A stretch of 64,000 bases of DNA from Syntrophomonas palmitatica JCM 14374 (GCF_001311885.1 NZ_BBCE01000011.1:32430-96429), one strand, 5' to 3'. Numbered from the stretch's first letter, positions 32,862-43,228 are shown. Program-made: numbers and translations. The notes: generated from the letters alone by a model not told the origin.

Positions 32862-34757
32862 TTAAATGTTTTCTAATCCCAGTTCTTTCAGCGTTTCCGG
32901 CAAGGGGCGTCCCTCATAGTCCCATCCTCTGGCTTCATAGTATTCCTGCACTACATCCTGGACTTTTTGTTCGTCAAGTTTTCTCCCGGCTATAGTTTCG
33001 CGATAAAAGCGGCCTGGAAATTTGCTGTCTCCTGCCTGTTCTCCTTCACGCAGGTTGAAGAGTTTCATAAGGTTCCACGAACGGGCGGCAGCTTGCATCA
33101 GCTCTTCCGCAGTAACATCTATTCCGTTAAAGACCCGGTGAGCCTCGGCCAGGACCGTCGGCCCGAGTTTTTCCATCACCGGCGGGCGGATGCAAACCCC
33201 GGCAGAATTAAAAAGGTTTATTAGATCTTCAGCCCAGCAGGACATACGGGCAATATTTACGGTGTCATTTTCGAGGTCAATACACCGGGCTTTAAGTTCA
33301 GAGGGCATATCCAATTTGTCATACATCGGACCTTTATAGCCAAAACGCTCCTGGCGCAGACCCTCGTCATTTTCGTTATAGCGCAGGTTTTCTACAGGAT
33401 TGCGGCAGCGCAGGTGGTCTCCGCCTCTAATATTAGTAAGCATCCCCAGTGTCCAGGTGGACCAGCGTCCCCGGGGATCAATCATCGGTATTTCCAGACC
33501 TTTCAAATGCATGGCATATGGTTCAGCGCCTTTAATCCTCTCACTGGCAATCTTGACCCCTTCAGCCAGAATGTCGCCCATGCCCCTACGTTCGACTATG
33601 TCCTTCATAAGTGCAAATGCAGCTTCTTCATCTCCAAAACACAGTTCATAGCCCAGGTCTTCATGCTTAATTATGCCTTGTTTATACAACTCCATCGCAA
33701 AGGCTACTGTGCTGCCGATACTGACCATATCTATTCCAAAGCGCTGGCACATCTCTGCGGCCTTAATAGCAGCTTCAGTACTAAGACCCATATTGCCTGA
33801 AAACGAAACTGTAGGTGTAATTTCCAGAGCTTTAACCTTAAGACCAGCATATTTTCCCTCATTAACTTCGGCCAAATGCCCGCAGGCGATTATACAGGAC
33901 TGGCAGGCAATATGCCGGGAGCCATACCGATCTACGATTTGTCTTCCGGCTTTTTCTTTCCAGTCGGGCAGTGTTTCACGCGAGAAATTATGGGTGGAAA
34001 CAGCATTAAAACTGCCATAAGGAATAGTAGCGTTCATGGTTCCGTATGTGGAGAATGGGATATATGAACCGGCTGACTTTATTATATCCTGAGCCTGGCG
34101 CGTTACCTTTAGCAGTCCCGGCGCATCTGCAGGAATTAGGCCGCGATTACCTCTTACAACAATCGCCTTGAGGTTTTTTGAGCCCATCACCGCACCCAGG
34201 CCGGTTCTTCCCCAGCCATCGTAATAGCCGTTTTCGATGCTGGCAAAACGCACCTGTTTTTCACCGGCAGGACCGATCAAGGCCACTTCTGCTCCGTAAT
34301 GCCATGATTTTAACAGGTCGATGCTTTCCCAGGCATCTTTGCCCCACAGCTTTACGGCGTCTTTTATTTCAACTTTATCGTTATTGATCAGAATATAGAC
34401 AGGTTGTTTGGCCTTGCCCTTTATTATTACCGCGTCATAACCCGCGTTTTTAAGGCGTGTGCCCCAAAACGCTCCAGAGTTAGATGTGCCAAATCCTCCG
34501 GTTAAAGGGGATTTGGCGGATACTTCAGTGCGTGCCGCGGTGGGGAAAGGACTGCCCACCAGTGATCCTACCCCAAAAACCAGGACATTCTGTTTTCCCA
34601 GGGGGTCTGCCCCAGGTGAAACCTCGTCATATATAATCCGGGCATTAAAACCTATGCCTCCCAGGTATAAACGGGCCATTTCCGGTTGGAGCTCGCGGGT
34701 GCTTATTTTACCTTCACCAAGGTCTATCTCAAGTAGTTTGCCTGCGTAACCGAACAT
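32862..34757 (-). CDS. aor: Aldehyde:ferredoxin oxidoreductase (tungsten-containing AOR family)
   Basis: A 631-residue AOR that interconverts aldehydes and carboxylic acids using a tungsten or molybdenum bis-pterin cofactor and a 4Fe-4S cluster. The N-terminal fold is recognisable in YLGGIGFNARI and GTSNSGAFWG. Cluster cysteines are in CQSCIIACGH (CxxCxxxC), with a distal one in NSAGVC. ATG 34757 starts at the conserved MFGYAGKLLEIDL; the frame stays open 38 codons further upstream, but that part has no family similarity I recognise. It leads an operon with a flavoprotein and a polyferredoxin. In anaerobes such sets channel aldehyde or acid reduction through ferredoxin. Nearby fdhD and mobB fit the same cofactor biology. 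Confidence 0.93.
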   Translation of the reverse strand: MFGYAGKLLEIDLGEGKISTRELQPEMARLYLGGIGFNARIIYDEVSPGADPLGKQNVLVFGVGSLVGSPFPTAARTEVSAKSPLTGGFGTSNSGAFWGTRLKNAGYDAVIIKGKAKQPVYILINNDKVEIKDAVKLWGKDAWESIDLLKSWHYGAEVALIGPAGEKQVRFASIENGYYDGWGRTGLGAVMGSKNLKAIVVRGNRGLIPADAPGLLKVTRQAQDIIKSAGSYIPFSTYGTMNATIPYGSFNAVSTHNFSRETLPDWKEKAGRQIVDRYGSRHIACQSCIIACGHLAEVNEGKYAGLKVKALEITPTVSFSGNMGLSTEAAIKAAEMCQRFGIDMVSIGSTVAFAMELYKQGIIKHEDLGYELCFGDEEAAFALMKDIVERRGMGDILAEGVKIASERIKGAEPYAMHLKGLEIPMIDPRGRWSTWTLGMLTNIRGGDHLRCRNPVENLRYNENDEGLRQERFGYKGPMYDKLDMPSELKARCIDLENDTVNIARMSCWAEDLINLFNSAGVCIRPPVMEKLGPTVLAEAHRVFNGIDVTAEELMQAAARSWNLMKLFNLREGEQAGDSKFPGRFYRETIAGRKLDEQKVQDVVQEYYEARGWDYEGRPLPETLKELGLENI

Positions 34758-35045
34758 TTTCTCAACGCCTTTCGCTGAATTAAATAGAGACAGGGATACT
34801 GGCGCAGACCGCGGTGTTATGCGAAAATTCTGAACTTTCACGGGATTTAAAATGGCGCCCGCGGACACCATAAGTCAAAAACATATTCTACTATTAATGA
34901 AACACCTTTTGGCCGCCAATGCAAAGAAATATATTGGTATAGCTACTCAAAATTGAGAATAATAATTCATAATCGGCCATTTTTTATATAATCCTATGTG
35001 AACAAGGTCATTTCCATGTTTGATAAACTGAACCCAAGGTTTCTC

Positions 35046-36104
35046 TTACATCATGAATTTTCTTACCAGGCAGCAGATATAATAGGTGGTCCAGGCGGAC
35101 AAACCACCAATATTTAGCAATCTTCGCCTGGCTCCTTGATAATGTTGAGAAGGTATTTTGTTATCAGAGAGGTACATGGCCAGCAGGCCTATTACCACCA
35201 TAGTATGAAATCGGGCTCTGGAAAGTCCTTTGGCCCGGCGCATGGATTCATGGGTAAATAGCTCTAATCGCTTCTGCATTACCATTTCATTTGCATAATA
35301 GAAGGTAAAATTCAAGTCCCCTCCCTGTTTATCTTCTTCCCTGTCAATGAAATAGTCAAGCAGTATATGCAAACCACATATCCAGGGGAAATAGGCCTCT
35401 AAGAGCGGTTTTAATTCCTCTTTGCTCAGGTTATTCCGGCTGGCCATAGCAAAGAGGGCAAAAATGGCCAGAGTGGAACCGGCAGCAGCGGCGAATTCCT
35501 GCCACTTTAATACAGGGTGGTCATACCTAGCCTTTTCAGCCCAGGGGATCAGTTCTTTTTCACGCACGGAACAGGCCAGGTGCTTTTTTACCTGCAAATC
35601 ACTATACCAGGCGGCCAAGATGAGAATATCCTGCTGTACTATTGAATATGAAGGCAGTTCTGATATGCTGGAGCGGCACTTCTCTACCAACGCCAATATG
35701 TAACCGCCGTCATCATGGAACGGGTACAGGCTGTAATAATCTTGCAGCGGTTTTTCCGGGTCCAGTGCGGCCAGAAGGGATTGGTGCAGTAATGCAAAGG
35801 CCTGCCCGTCTAAAGTTCCGGTACGGTCGCAGAGATTATCAAGATAATCACACAAAGTCTGATAAGCAGTTATTAATTCCAGCAGAATTTTCTCACAGCC
35901 AGGATACATGAGGGCATATACCGCCCCTCCCTGACAGTGAAAGGCTTTCAGATGCAGGCTTGACAATGCCTGTTCACGCAGAACAGGGTCGGGACAGGCA
36001 GCCGCAATCGCCTGCCATTGCGTTAACAAACGGTTTACCTTGGGTATTATGCGAAAAATGTAGGCGGGTAGTATCAGGCCTCTATTATCATAAACTTCAT
36101 TCAT
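35046..36104 (-). CDS. Tetraprenyl-beta-curcumene synthase-like terpene synthase (DUF2600/YtpB)
   Basis: A 352-residue DUF2600 protein. The characterised member, YtpB of Bacillus, cyclises heptaprenyl diphosphate to a C35 monocycle, an intermediate of spore-associated sesquarterpenes. Two aspartate-rich segments that could bind diphosphate-magnesium are visible: CDYLDNLCDR and DYFIDREEDKQGG. No signal peptide or clear membrane helix is present. ATG 36104 with AGGA upstream is chosen; the longer frame to 36143 overlaps the prenyl synthase gene. A polyprenyl diphosphate synthase ends 22 bases upstream of the start, which would supply the substrate. Confidence 0.87.
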   Translation of the reverse strand: MNEVYDNRGLILPAYIFRIIPKVNRLLTQWQAIAAACPDPVLREQALSSLHLKAFHCQGGAVYALMYPGCEKILLELITAYQTLCDYLDNLCDRTGTLDGQAFALLHQSLLAALDPEKPLQDYYSLYPFHDDGGYILALVEKCRSSISELPSYSIVQQDILILAAWYSDLQVKKHLACSVREKELIPWAEKARYDHPVLKWQEFAAAAGSTLAIFALFAMASRNNLSKEELKPLLEAYFPWICGLHILLDYFIDREEDKQGGDLNFTFYYANEMVMQKRLELFTHESMRRAKGLSRARFHTMVVIGLLAMYLSDNKIPSQHYQGARRRLLNIGGLSAWTTYYICCLVRKFMM

Positions 36105-36126
36105 TGATGTCCTGCTGTTATTTGTT

Positions 36127-37163
36127 TTAACCGGAGTTTTCAAGTATGATTTTCCCGCTTTCGTGCTCTAATTGGGTGAGGTTTTTAAAATAGCTGTTGA
36201 TTAAATACAGGGCCGATTCTCTCAGTTTATCCAATCCCTTATAAGGGGGCAGTTCATCCAGGTAAGCCATTCCATACTGCAAATAAAAACGCGAAGTAAT
36301 AATAGACTGCTGCAAAGATTTCGTTTCAACCAGAATCTCCATGACCTGGCTGAAATTCTCCCTTCCAAATCCGCCTTCATTTAATATTTGGCGTAATTTG
36401 GGTCCATAGTGCGCGTCTTTTAGGGCCAGAATAACGGGCAGGGTTATGTTGCCTTGCAAGAGGTCACTCACAGCCGGTTTGCCCAGTTGCTGACTGTCAG
36501 CCACAAAATCGAGGACATCATCGATTATTTGATAAGCGTATCCCAGGCAGGCACCGAAAAGACTTAACAATTCGATTTCCTTTGTTGGAGCGCCGGCAGC
36601 CAATGCACCCACCTTACAACTGGAAGCAAACAAACAAGCGGTTTTGCGGTATATTTTTTCATAGTAATCTTCTTCGCTCAGATCCAGGTGGTAAAGCAGG
36701 CCGAGCTGTTTTATTTCCCCAGCACACATCAGTTGAATGGTACTGGTGATTTCACCCATCACCCCAGGAACCTGCCGCTGGTCTATTATTTTAAAAGCAC
36801 TCGCAAAGAGATAATCTCCGGTAAGAACACTTACCTGGTTGCTGAAACGCTTATTTACACTCGCCCTGCCTCTCCTGGTCGCGGCCTGATCAATTACATC
36901 ATCGTGAATCAGTGAAGCCAGATGTATCAATTCCACAGCTGCGGCTATATCAATTACGGTGTTAATGTCATGAGAATATAATGAAGCCACCTGGAAAACC
37001 ATGCGCGGACGCAGCATTTTTCCGCCGCTCTCCAGCAGATAGTCTAAGACTTCATCTATCTCTTTATTGCCGCTGACCAGCAGTTCACGAATTCTCTGTT
37101 CAACACTTTCCTGGGGGAAGCTGCGGGGCAGGCCTTCCAGATCTGGCTTGATAAGCAGAACAC
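36127..37163 (-). CDS. Polyprenyl diphosphate synthase, probable frame break near the start
   Basis: Trans-isoprenyl diphosphate synthase adding isopentenyl units to an allylic primer. Both aspartate-rich motifs are present: LIHDDVIDQA and QIIDDVLDF, with GDYLFASAF and SGGKMLRPR. Similarity extends upstream of the first ATG (37017) through LPRSFPQESVEQRIRELLV, but that frame has no ATG, GTG or TTG. A GTG at 37163, preceded by AGGA, is one base out of phase. Restoring CC for C near 37158 gives a start of MFLLIKPDL and about 345 residues. The downstream DUF2600 gene suggests a C35 (heptaprenyl) product, though a quinone side-chain role is possible. Confidence 0.85.
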
Positions 37164-37241
37164 CCCTTTCCTGGTATACAAGGGATATTCTACCCGTTCA
37201 GGACAGGATTTATTCGGTACGAAGTTAATAGTTTAATGTTG

Positions 37242-37979
37242 CTATTTGCTGTTCATGATCTTGTTAATTACCTGCTGGTGAGCTGTATTCTCAATACTGT
37301 CATCCAGATATTTTTCCATTTTAAGTCCTTGGCGCGCAAACATAGCCTCGATAAAGAAATCAGCTACGCCAGGGTTTTTGGGCAGAAGGGGTCCGTGCAG
37401 GTAGGTTCCGATCAGGTTTTTATAGACTATGCCTTCGCTGCCGTCCTCACCATTATTACCGAAGCCTTTGATTACCCGACCGAAAGGCTTTAAAAATGGA
37501 TCTTCAAAATAGGTACGGCCTCCGTGGTTCTCGAATCCAACTACGGTTTCATCGATTCCATTTATCTGTGAAGAAATAATGACATTGCCTATTAAACGCT
37601 TGCTGCCGGCTCGGGTGTAAAAGGGAAAGAAGGCCAGGCCGCTCATTGAACGGCCATCAAAATCAATGTATGAATTCCCCAGCAGTTGATAGGCTCCGCA
37701 GATGCACAGAACTGGAAGGCCATTTTCGATATGTTCGAGGAGTGTAGCGGCCTTTTCCAACAGATCACGATAAACCAGACCCTGTTCACGATCAGAACCG
37801 CCACCCATAAAAACCATATCTACACTGGCAAAATCCGTCCGGTTATCGAGTCCTTGTTTTTCGATGATACAGCGGTGTCCGTACCACTCTATTCGCTTCT
37901 GCAGGCAAAGAAGATTGCCCCTGTCCCCATACAGGTTCATTAGTTCGGGATACATATGCAGAATCCTGAATGAAGCCAT
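37242..37979 (-). CDS. gatD: Lipid II isoglutaminyl synthase, glutamine amidotransferase subunit GatD
   Basis: A 245-residue class I, CobB/CobQ-like glutaminase. It supplies ammonia to MurT, which amidates the alpha-carboxyl of D-glutamate in lipid II. The catalytic cysteine is in LPVLCICGAYQLLG and the histidine in GTYLHGPLLPKNP, both in the order found in GatD. GGAG lies ten bases before ATG 37979. murT ends 23 bases upstream on the same strand, the usual murT-gatD order. Amidation affects peptidoglycan cross-linking. Confidence 0.93.
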   Translation of the reverse strand: MASFRILHMYPELMNLYGDRGNLLCLQKRIEWYGHRCIIEKQGLDNRTDFASVDMVFMGGGSDREQGLVYRDLLEKAATLLEHIENGLPVLCICGAYQLLGNSYIDFDGRSMSGLAFFPFYTRAGSKRLIGNVIISSQINGIDETVVGFENHGGRTYFEDPFLKPFGRVIKGFGNNGEDGSEGIVYKNLIGTYLHGPLLPKNPGVADFFIEAMFARQGLKMEKYLDDSIENTAHQQVINKIMNSK

Positions 37980-38002
37980 CCTCTTTCTTCTCCTTGCCTG
38001 TA

Positions 38003-39391
38003 CTATTGCCCTGAGGCCATCTGCCTGGCGGGTAATTTAGCAGCTCTTTTTTCCAGGTTAAATAATATTTTTTGGCAGGCAAATAAAGCGGTATAGGTTG
38101 ATAAAATATATGATATCTTACCCCTGCCCTGCAGACAGCAGGCAATGCCCTTTTCCAGGTCAGGTTCTATCGTTATTTGCTCTGCCGGCAGACCGCTGTA
38201 TTTAAAACGCAAAGCTATATCGCCGCTGCGTATCCCGGAACAGACCAGGGTTTCAATAAAGCTGCCGGCAAAATTAAGTATCTCCAAGTCCGCATCCCAT
38301 ATCCAGGATACATCGCGGCCGTCAGCTGGATTATCATTTAGAGCAAAAAAAATATTTTTGGGCTTAGGATCACTGGTCACGGCAGAGAGACTCTGATTCA
38401 GTCCGGTAGGATTTTTCACCAGGATTAATACGGCCCGTTTATCGCCAATGTGGAATTCTTCCATGCGACCTGCGCGGGGCCGATAGTTCCATATGGCATG
38501 TTGAATAGCCGCTGGCTTTATTCCCAGCATTCGGGCCAGTGATGCTGCAGCCAGTACGTTATAGGCATTATAAAAACCGCGGTAGGGACTGGTAACATAA
38601 AAATCGTTGACCTGTAATTTAATGCCGTCTTCCAGATTAAGGTCGCTGCCGACAAATTCCATTTGAGGCCGGTGACTGCCGCAAGCGGGACAAGAGTAAT
38701 TACCCAGTTGGGAATAATGATAATAATCATACACTAATTCCTGACCACAGTTAATACAGTAGCGGCCTTCACGGCTTTCCATGCTTTCATGGCTGTCATA
38801 GCTGGTTTTATTAAAACCATAATAATGACAATGCAGCTCCTTTTCTATAGCAAAATACATCATTATAGGATCGTCACCATTAAGTAATAATTCAACAGAG
38901 TGTCCCGCCAATGACTTTTTAATCAGACCTACAATGCGGTCGAGTTCACCATATCGGTCCAACTGGTCGCGAAAGAAGTTGGTTAACAGCAGATTGCTGA
39001 CCTTTACTTCTTTGAACAATAGGGGGACGGTCGCTTCATCGGTTTCCAGAAGAGCATAATCAAAACGGCGCGACCCGGTTATATTCGTACTTTGCACAAA
39101 AGCAGTGCTTATGCCAGGCAGCATATTAGCCCCGGCGCGGTTATGTACAACCGAATAACCCTGAGTGCGTAGAATGGCGGCAATCATATTGCTGGTAGTA
39201 GTTTTGCCATTAGTTCCCGCTACCACAATGATACCCATGTTAATATTTTGGGAAAGCCGACTTAGTAACTGAGGGCAAATATGTCGCGCAATTTTACCTG
39301 GAAAATTACTGCCCTGATTACCAAATAAACGGCTGAGTCCTATCAAAATTTTGCCCGCCGATATGGCGAGCAGTAGGCGGAAACGCTGCAC
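38003..39391 (-). CDS. murT: Lipid II isoglutaminyl synthase subunit MurT
   Basis: A 462-residue Mur-ligase-fold protein. The ATP site is VVAGTNGKTTTSN. MurT proteins carry a small zinc ribbon inserted in the central domain; here it is CINCGQE plus CPACGSH. The C-terminal DUF1727 domain is represented by LVKNPTGLNQSL and NDNPADGRDVSW. It activates D-glutamate in lipid II for amidation by ammonia from GatD. The start is GTG at 39391 with GGAGGA six bases upstream. A glycosyltransferase gene lies 148 bases upstream, separated by a gap in which I see nothing. Confidence 0.94.
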   Translation of the reverse strand: MQRFRLLLAISAGKILIGLSRLFGNQGSNFPGKIARHICPQLLSRLSQNINMGIIVVAGTNGKTTTSNMIAAILRTQGYSVVHNRAGANMLPGISTAFVQSTNITGSRRFDYALLETDEATVPLLFKEVKVSNLLLTNFFRDQLDRYGELDRIVGLIKKSLAGHSVELLLNGDDPIMMYFAIEKELHCHYYGFNKTSYDSHESMESREGRYCINCGQELVYDYYHYSQLGNYSCPACGSHRPQMEFVGSDLNLEDGIKLQVNDFYVTSPYRGFYNAYNVLAAASLARMLGIKPAAIQHAIWNYRPRAGRMEEFHIGDKRAVLILVKNPTGLNQSLSAVTSDPKPKNIFFALNDNPADGRDVSWIWDADLEILNFAGSFIETLVCSGIRSGDIALRFKYSGLPAEQITIEPDLEKGIACCLQGRGKISYILSTYTALFACQKILFNLEKRAAKLPARQMASGQ

Positions 39392-39539
39392 CGCAATTCC
39401 TCCATTTTATTTATGAACGCAGAATGCTGAAATATTATGATTTACACTAAATTCAAACAAATCAGGGGCAAACATAACAGCCTGTGAAGTCCGGGTCAAT
39501 CCGTTAAGGCCATTCAGCGTCAGTTTAATATGTGTCAAT

Positions 39540-40733
39540 TTACCCCGGCCAGCTGGTAAGTTCCCGTAAACGACGGCGGCGCTGATAGCTGCTGTTGTAC
39601 AGCTGTTCATAGACCTTTTCCTGTTTGCGGGCCATATTTAATGATGATAAGCTGTCGGCTTTACGCAGAGCATTGGCGCTGAACCATTTGTACTTGTCTT
39701 TGTCCCCCATGATATCCAGGATCGCCTCGGCAAATTCACCTATATCAAGCTCAGTAAGATATCCGTTTATGCCGTCATCAACCATATCCTGTACTCCGTT
39801 GGCCCTAATAGCTACCACCGGGAGACCTGCAGCCATAGCCTCCACCAGAACCAGCCCCTGGGTTTCGGTAACCGATGCAAATACAAAAAGGTCGGCGGAA
39901 TGATATACATTGGCCAGCTTCTCATAGGGTATGGCCCCGGTAAAGATTACATCACGGCCTAGAGATAACCCGAGCTGCTGGGCATGTTTTTTCAGTTCTC
40001 CTTCTAGAGGACCCTGGGCGGTTAATACCAGAGATGTATCAGGCCGGTTGTTCTTAACCTTACTGAAAGCATCAAGCAGAAACTCAAGATTTTTTTCCCG
40101 AGTTAAACGACCAACAAAAAGCAGGATGCGATTTTTCTCAGGAATGTCGTAGTTTTTCCGCAGCCATTGCGAATCACCTTTTTTAAATAGGCTAACCGGA
40201 ACTCCGGTAGGAATTATAGAAATCGGTGTACTGATTCTATATGACCTGAGCCTTTCTTCAACTTCTTTGCTGGGGGCAATTATATGGCTGCAGCGGTTGC
40301 AGAAATGACTGCTGTACTTTATGGTTACATCTCGGGCCAAATCCTGGGCTACCGGTACATAGTGAACATACTGGTCATAAAGGGTATGATAGGTGAAAAC
40401 TAGAGGAAGGTCGTACTTTCTCGCAAAATGCAGTCCTACTCTGCCCATGGTAAACGGTGAATGCACATGGATAATATCCAGCTTTAACCTTTTAACCTGG
40501 TTGTTTATACCTGGATTAACAGGTATAGCCAGGCTGTAATCCTTATTAGTAGGGGCCGGAACCGAATAGTAACGGTAGACTCCATGTTCCTTATCACGGA
40601 AATTGGGATAAGTAGGGGCAAAAATATATATCTGATGGCCCAATTGAGCCAGTTCATCTTTAAAAGTCATAATTGATGTAACTACGCCGCTGGTATAAGG
40701 TTTGTAACTATCAGTAAAAACACCGATTTTCAA
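39540..40733 (-). CDS. GT4 family glycosyltransferase
   Basis: A 397-residue retaining glycosyltransferase of family GT4, GT-B fold. The N-terminus, GVFTDSYKPYTSGVVTSI, and the nucleotide-sugar site (VFASVTETQGLVLVEAMAAGLPVVA) are those of glycolipid enzymes. The ExxxxxxxE pair appears as E-TQGLVLV-E. The closest remembered types are diacylglycerol glucosyltransferases and mannosyltransferases, so a membrane glycolipid product is plausible. The start is TTG at 40733, with AAGGAGC six bases upstream. It has no membrane helix but may attach to the membrane by basic patches. Confidence 0.87.
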   Translation of the reverse strand: MKIGVFTDSYKPYTSGVVTSIMTFKDELAQLGHQIYIFAPTYPNFRDKEHGVYRYYSVPAPTNKDYSLAIPVNPGINNQVKRLKLDIIHVHSPFTMGRVGLHFARKYDLPLVFTYHTLYDQYVHYVPVAQDLARDVTIKYSSHFCNRCSHIIAPSKEVEERLRSYRISTPISIIPTGVPVSLFKKGDSQWLRKNYDIPEKNRILLFVGRLTREKNLEFLLDAFSKVKNNRPDTSLVLTAQGPLEGELKKHAQQLGLSLGRDVIFTGAIPYEKLANVYHSADLFVFASVTETQGLVLVEAMAAGLPVVAIRANGVQDMVDDGINGYLTELDIGEFAEAILDIMGDKDKYKWFSANALRKADSLSSLNMARKQEKVYEQLYNSSYQRRRRLRELTSWPG

Positions 40734-40824
40734 ACTGTTTGCTCCTTCCGTAAAACCTCCGTCATGTACATAATATACCGGATTGGTGGTTTAGGCAAAC
40801 AGGTGATTGTAAAATATGGCAGAT

Positions 40825-41298
40825 TCAGTCCCAGGCTCCGTCATTTTTTTGATCATAAAAGTCATATCCAGCCAGTTCGGTATCATTTGCCTGTCCAAAA
40901 ACCTTTCCCGGTGATATAATATCTTCCTCAGAGGGACGTATATAATAATTCTTATGCTCTTTCGCACAATTTGCACATAATGTGGTATTAATCAAACGTT
41001 CCAGGCGTCTGGGTTCAATATGTTGTCCGCAGGATTCGCACACGCCATATTTTCCTTTATTATATCTTTCCAGGGCATCATTAACCTTTTCCAGTTCATA
41101 TTCCATTAATTCTAGTATCCCATGTTGTTTTTCTCTTTCATACAGTTCACTGGCAGCATCGGCAGGATGCTGGTCGTAAGCTGACAATTCGCCGCCCACT
41201 TCCATATAAGTATCCATCACCAAATCACGTTTCCCGCGGATGACTTCTTCAATCTGTTTTTTCTTATCCATTAATTTCTGCAATTGTTCCAAATCCAC
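40825..41298 (-). CDS. DksA/TraR C4-type zinc finger protein (YteA-like)
   Basis: A 157-residue protein with an N-terminal coiled coil and a C4 zinc finger, CESCG-17 residues-CANCA, of the DksA/TraR type. YteA-like members in Firmicutes are longer at the C-terminus, as here, and are reported only as general stress or sporulation-associated proteins. The coiled-coil tip has AYDQHPADAASE, with acidic residues where DksA inserts into RNA polymerase (comparison only). GTG at 41298 and TTG at 41292 are both possible starts; GAGGTG fits the latter better. It is a single gene. About 150 bases separate it from the PFL gene. Confidence 0.85.
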   Translation of the reverse strand: MDLEQLQKLMDKKKQIEEVIRGKRDLVMDTYMEVGGELSAYDQHPADAASELYEREKQHGILELMEYELEKVNDALERYNKGKYGVCESCGQHIEPRRLERLINTTLCANCAKEHKNYYIRPSEEDIISPGKVFGQANDTELAGYDFYDQKNDGAWD

Positions 41299-41448
41299 AC
41301 CTCATCATTATATATTTTTCATATTATTCCCGGCCCACAAACTTAAATACTCCTGAAAGCAACTATGACGCTCCCAAGCCAAATGATACAGCTAGGAACC
41401 GTCATATTATCCAGATAATATGTGTTAATAATCTATGGCTATTATTTA

Positions 41449-42814
41449 TTAGTTGTTTAACGAATGTATAGGGGCGGGGATACGGCCCTTGCGGTTTATA
41501 AACCGGGCTGGCGAATTAGGATTGACTCTCATCACCGGAGCCCGGCCCAGCAGTCCGCCGAATTCCACCTGATCTCCTTCCTTTTTTCCGGGTGCCGGAA
41601 TTATGCGTATGGCAGTGGTTTTACGGTTTATCATGCCTATAGCCGCTTCATCAGCTATTATAGCGGAAATTATTTCGGCAGGCGTGTCACCGGGAATAGC
41701 GATCATGTCCAGGCCCACTGAACATACGCAGGTCATAGCCTCCAGTTTATCTATAGTCAGTGCCCCCAACCGGGCTGCTTCTATCATGCCGGCATCTTCA
41801 CTAACAGGAATAAATGCTCCGGATAATCCTCCCACATATGAGGAAGCCATGGCTCCGCCTTTTTTACGGCATCATTTAACATAGCCAGAGCGGCCGTGCT
41901 GCCGTGTGCCCCTACCCTTTCCAGCCCCATAGCTTCCAGAATGTCGGCGACACTATCCCCAATAGCCGGGGTAGGCGCGAGGGAAAGATCAATTATTCCG
42001 AAAGGCACCCCCAATCTCCGTGATGCTACCCGTCCGACCAATTCCCCGCTGCGGGTAATTTTAAAAGCAGTATTCTTAATGATATGAGCCAGCCCCCCCA
42101 GATCCAAATCAGGGTTGGCGCGCACTACATTGGCAACCACTCCCGGACCGCTGATACCAATGTTAATCGTACATTCGGGTTCTCCGGGACCGTGAAAAGC
42201 TCCCGCCATAAAGGGATTATCCTCTACAGCATTGCAGAATACCACTAAACGCGCGCATCCCAGACCATCATGCTCGGCGGTAAGCTCTGCCGTCTTTTTG
42301 ATAATATGCCCCATATCATATACAGCGTCCATATTGATACCAGACTTGGTCGTGGCCAGGTTTACAGATGCGCATACTCTCTCGGTACAGGCTAGAGCTT
42401 CGGGAATTGCGTTGATTACTGCCCGATCTCCCCCCGTAAATCCCTTATGCACCAGGCTGAAAATCCCCCCAGGAAATTTACACCCACTTCCTGGGCAGCC
42501 CGATCCAGATACCGGGCAACGGTAATGGTATCGTTAATCGACAGGCCATCAGCAATCATAGCTGCGGGAGTTACAGCAATACGTTTGTTTATAATCGGAA
42601 TGCCATATTCTTTTTCTATATCCTCGCCAACTTCAACCAGATTATGGGCATAATTCACAATCTTATCACGGACTTTACGACCGGTTTCCTCGCCATTTCC
42701 TCCCCGGCAATCTAATATATTTATTCCCATAGTAATGGTTCTAATGTCCAGGTTTTCAGCCTGAACCATACGTACGGTTTCAAATATTTCGTCTTTACTT
42801 AAGTTAAAAGACAT
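41449..42814 (-). CDS. PFL family protein (UPF0210/DUF711), two frame breaks
   Basis: A member of the UPF0210/PFL family, related in fold to glycyl radical enzymes; no reaction is established. Family segments are [48 protein letters not shown] and [16 protein letters not shown]. There are two shifts, each repaired by one base: CCC for CC at 42455-42456 (giving [15 protein letters not shown]) and GGG for GG at 41858-41859 (giving [16 protein letters not shown]). The repaired length is about 455 residues, normal for the family. ATG 42814 has GAGGTGG upstream. It follows an ACT-domain gene, the usual pairing in Firmicutes. Confidence 0.9.
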
Positions 42815-42822
42815 ATCCCACC

Positions 42823-43104
42823 TCAAACCCGGTGCATGAATTTAAAAATATCCTCATGCTGAACTGTTATCTCCATTTCCATTTCCTGACCTTTTTCCGT
42901 AAGCAGCCTGCGCAATTCAGCTACATCAACCGTGGAGTCTGTCATATCCACTACCATTACCATAGTGAAAAAGCCCTGCAGTATGGTCTGACTTATATCT
43001 AAGATATTACTGCGCGTGTTCGCAAGTATCGCAGATATATTAGCGATAATCCCAATTTTATCATAACCCAGGACGGTAATTATAACCCTTTTACCATCTT
43101 CCAT
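42823..43104 (-). CDS. ACT domain protein (UPF0237)
   Basis: A 93-residue single-ACT-domain protein. The ACT fold is visible as VIITVLGYDKIGIIANISAI, then a second half with ITVQHEDIFKFMHRV. ACT domains bind amino acids and regulate partners. This subfamily is nearly always next to the UPF0210/PFL gene, as here, with 8 bases between them; the pair probably works together (inference). GGAGGGG lies a few bases before ATG 43104. Confidence 0.9.
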   Translation of the reverse strand: MEDGKRVIITVLGYDKIGIIANISAILANTRSNILDISQTILQGFFTMVMVVDMTDSTVDVAELRRLLTEKGQEMEMEITVQHEDIFKFMHRV

Positions 43105-43228
43105 AGGCCCCTCCTTAAAGTGATAATTAGACGCAGAGAACACTGAACTATTAAGTTTTCGCTGCATTTATGAGTCAACAGCAATAGTTGAGCAGACAAT
43201 CAGTATTCATCTGTGGCTGATTATTTAT

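Noticed and set aside
34758..35045. A molybdenum/tungsten cofactor riboswitch before AOR
   Set aside because: I looked for the conserved Moco RNA core on the minus strand and did not find it; the leader has some GC-rich pairing but nothing diagnostic.
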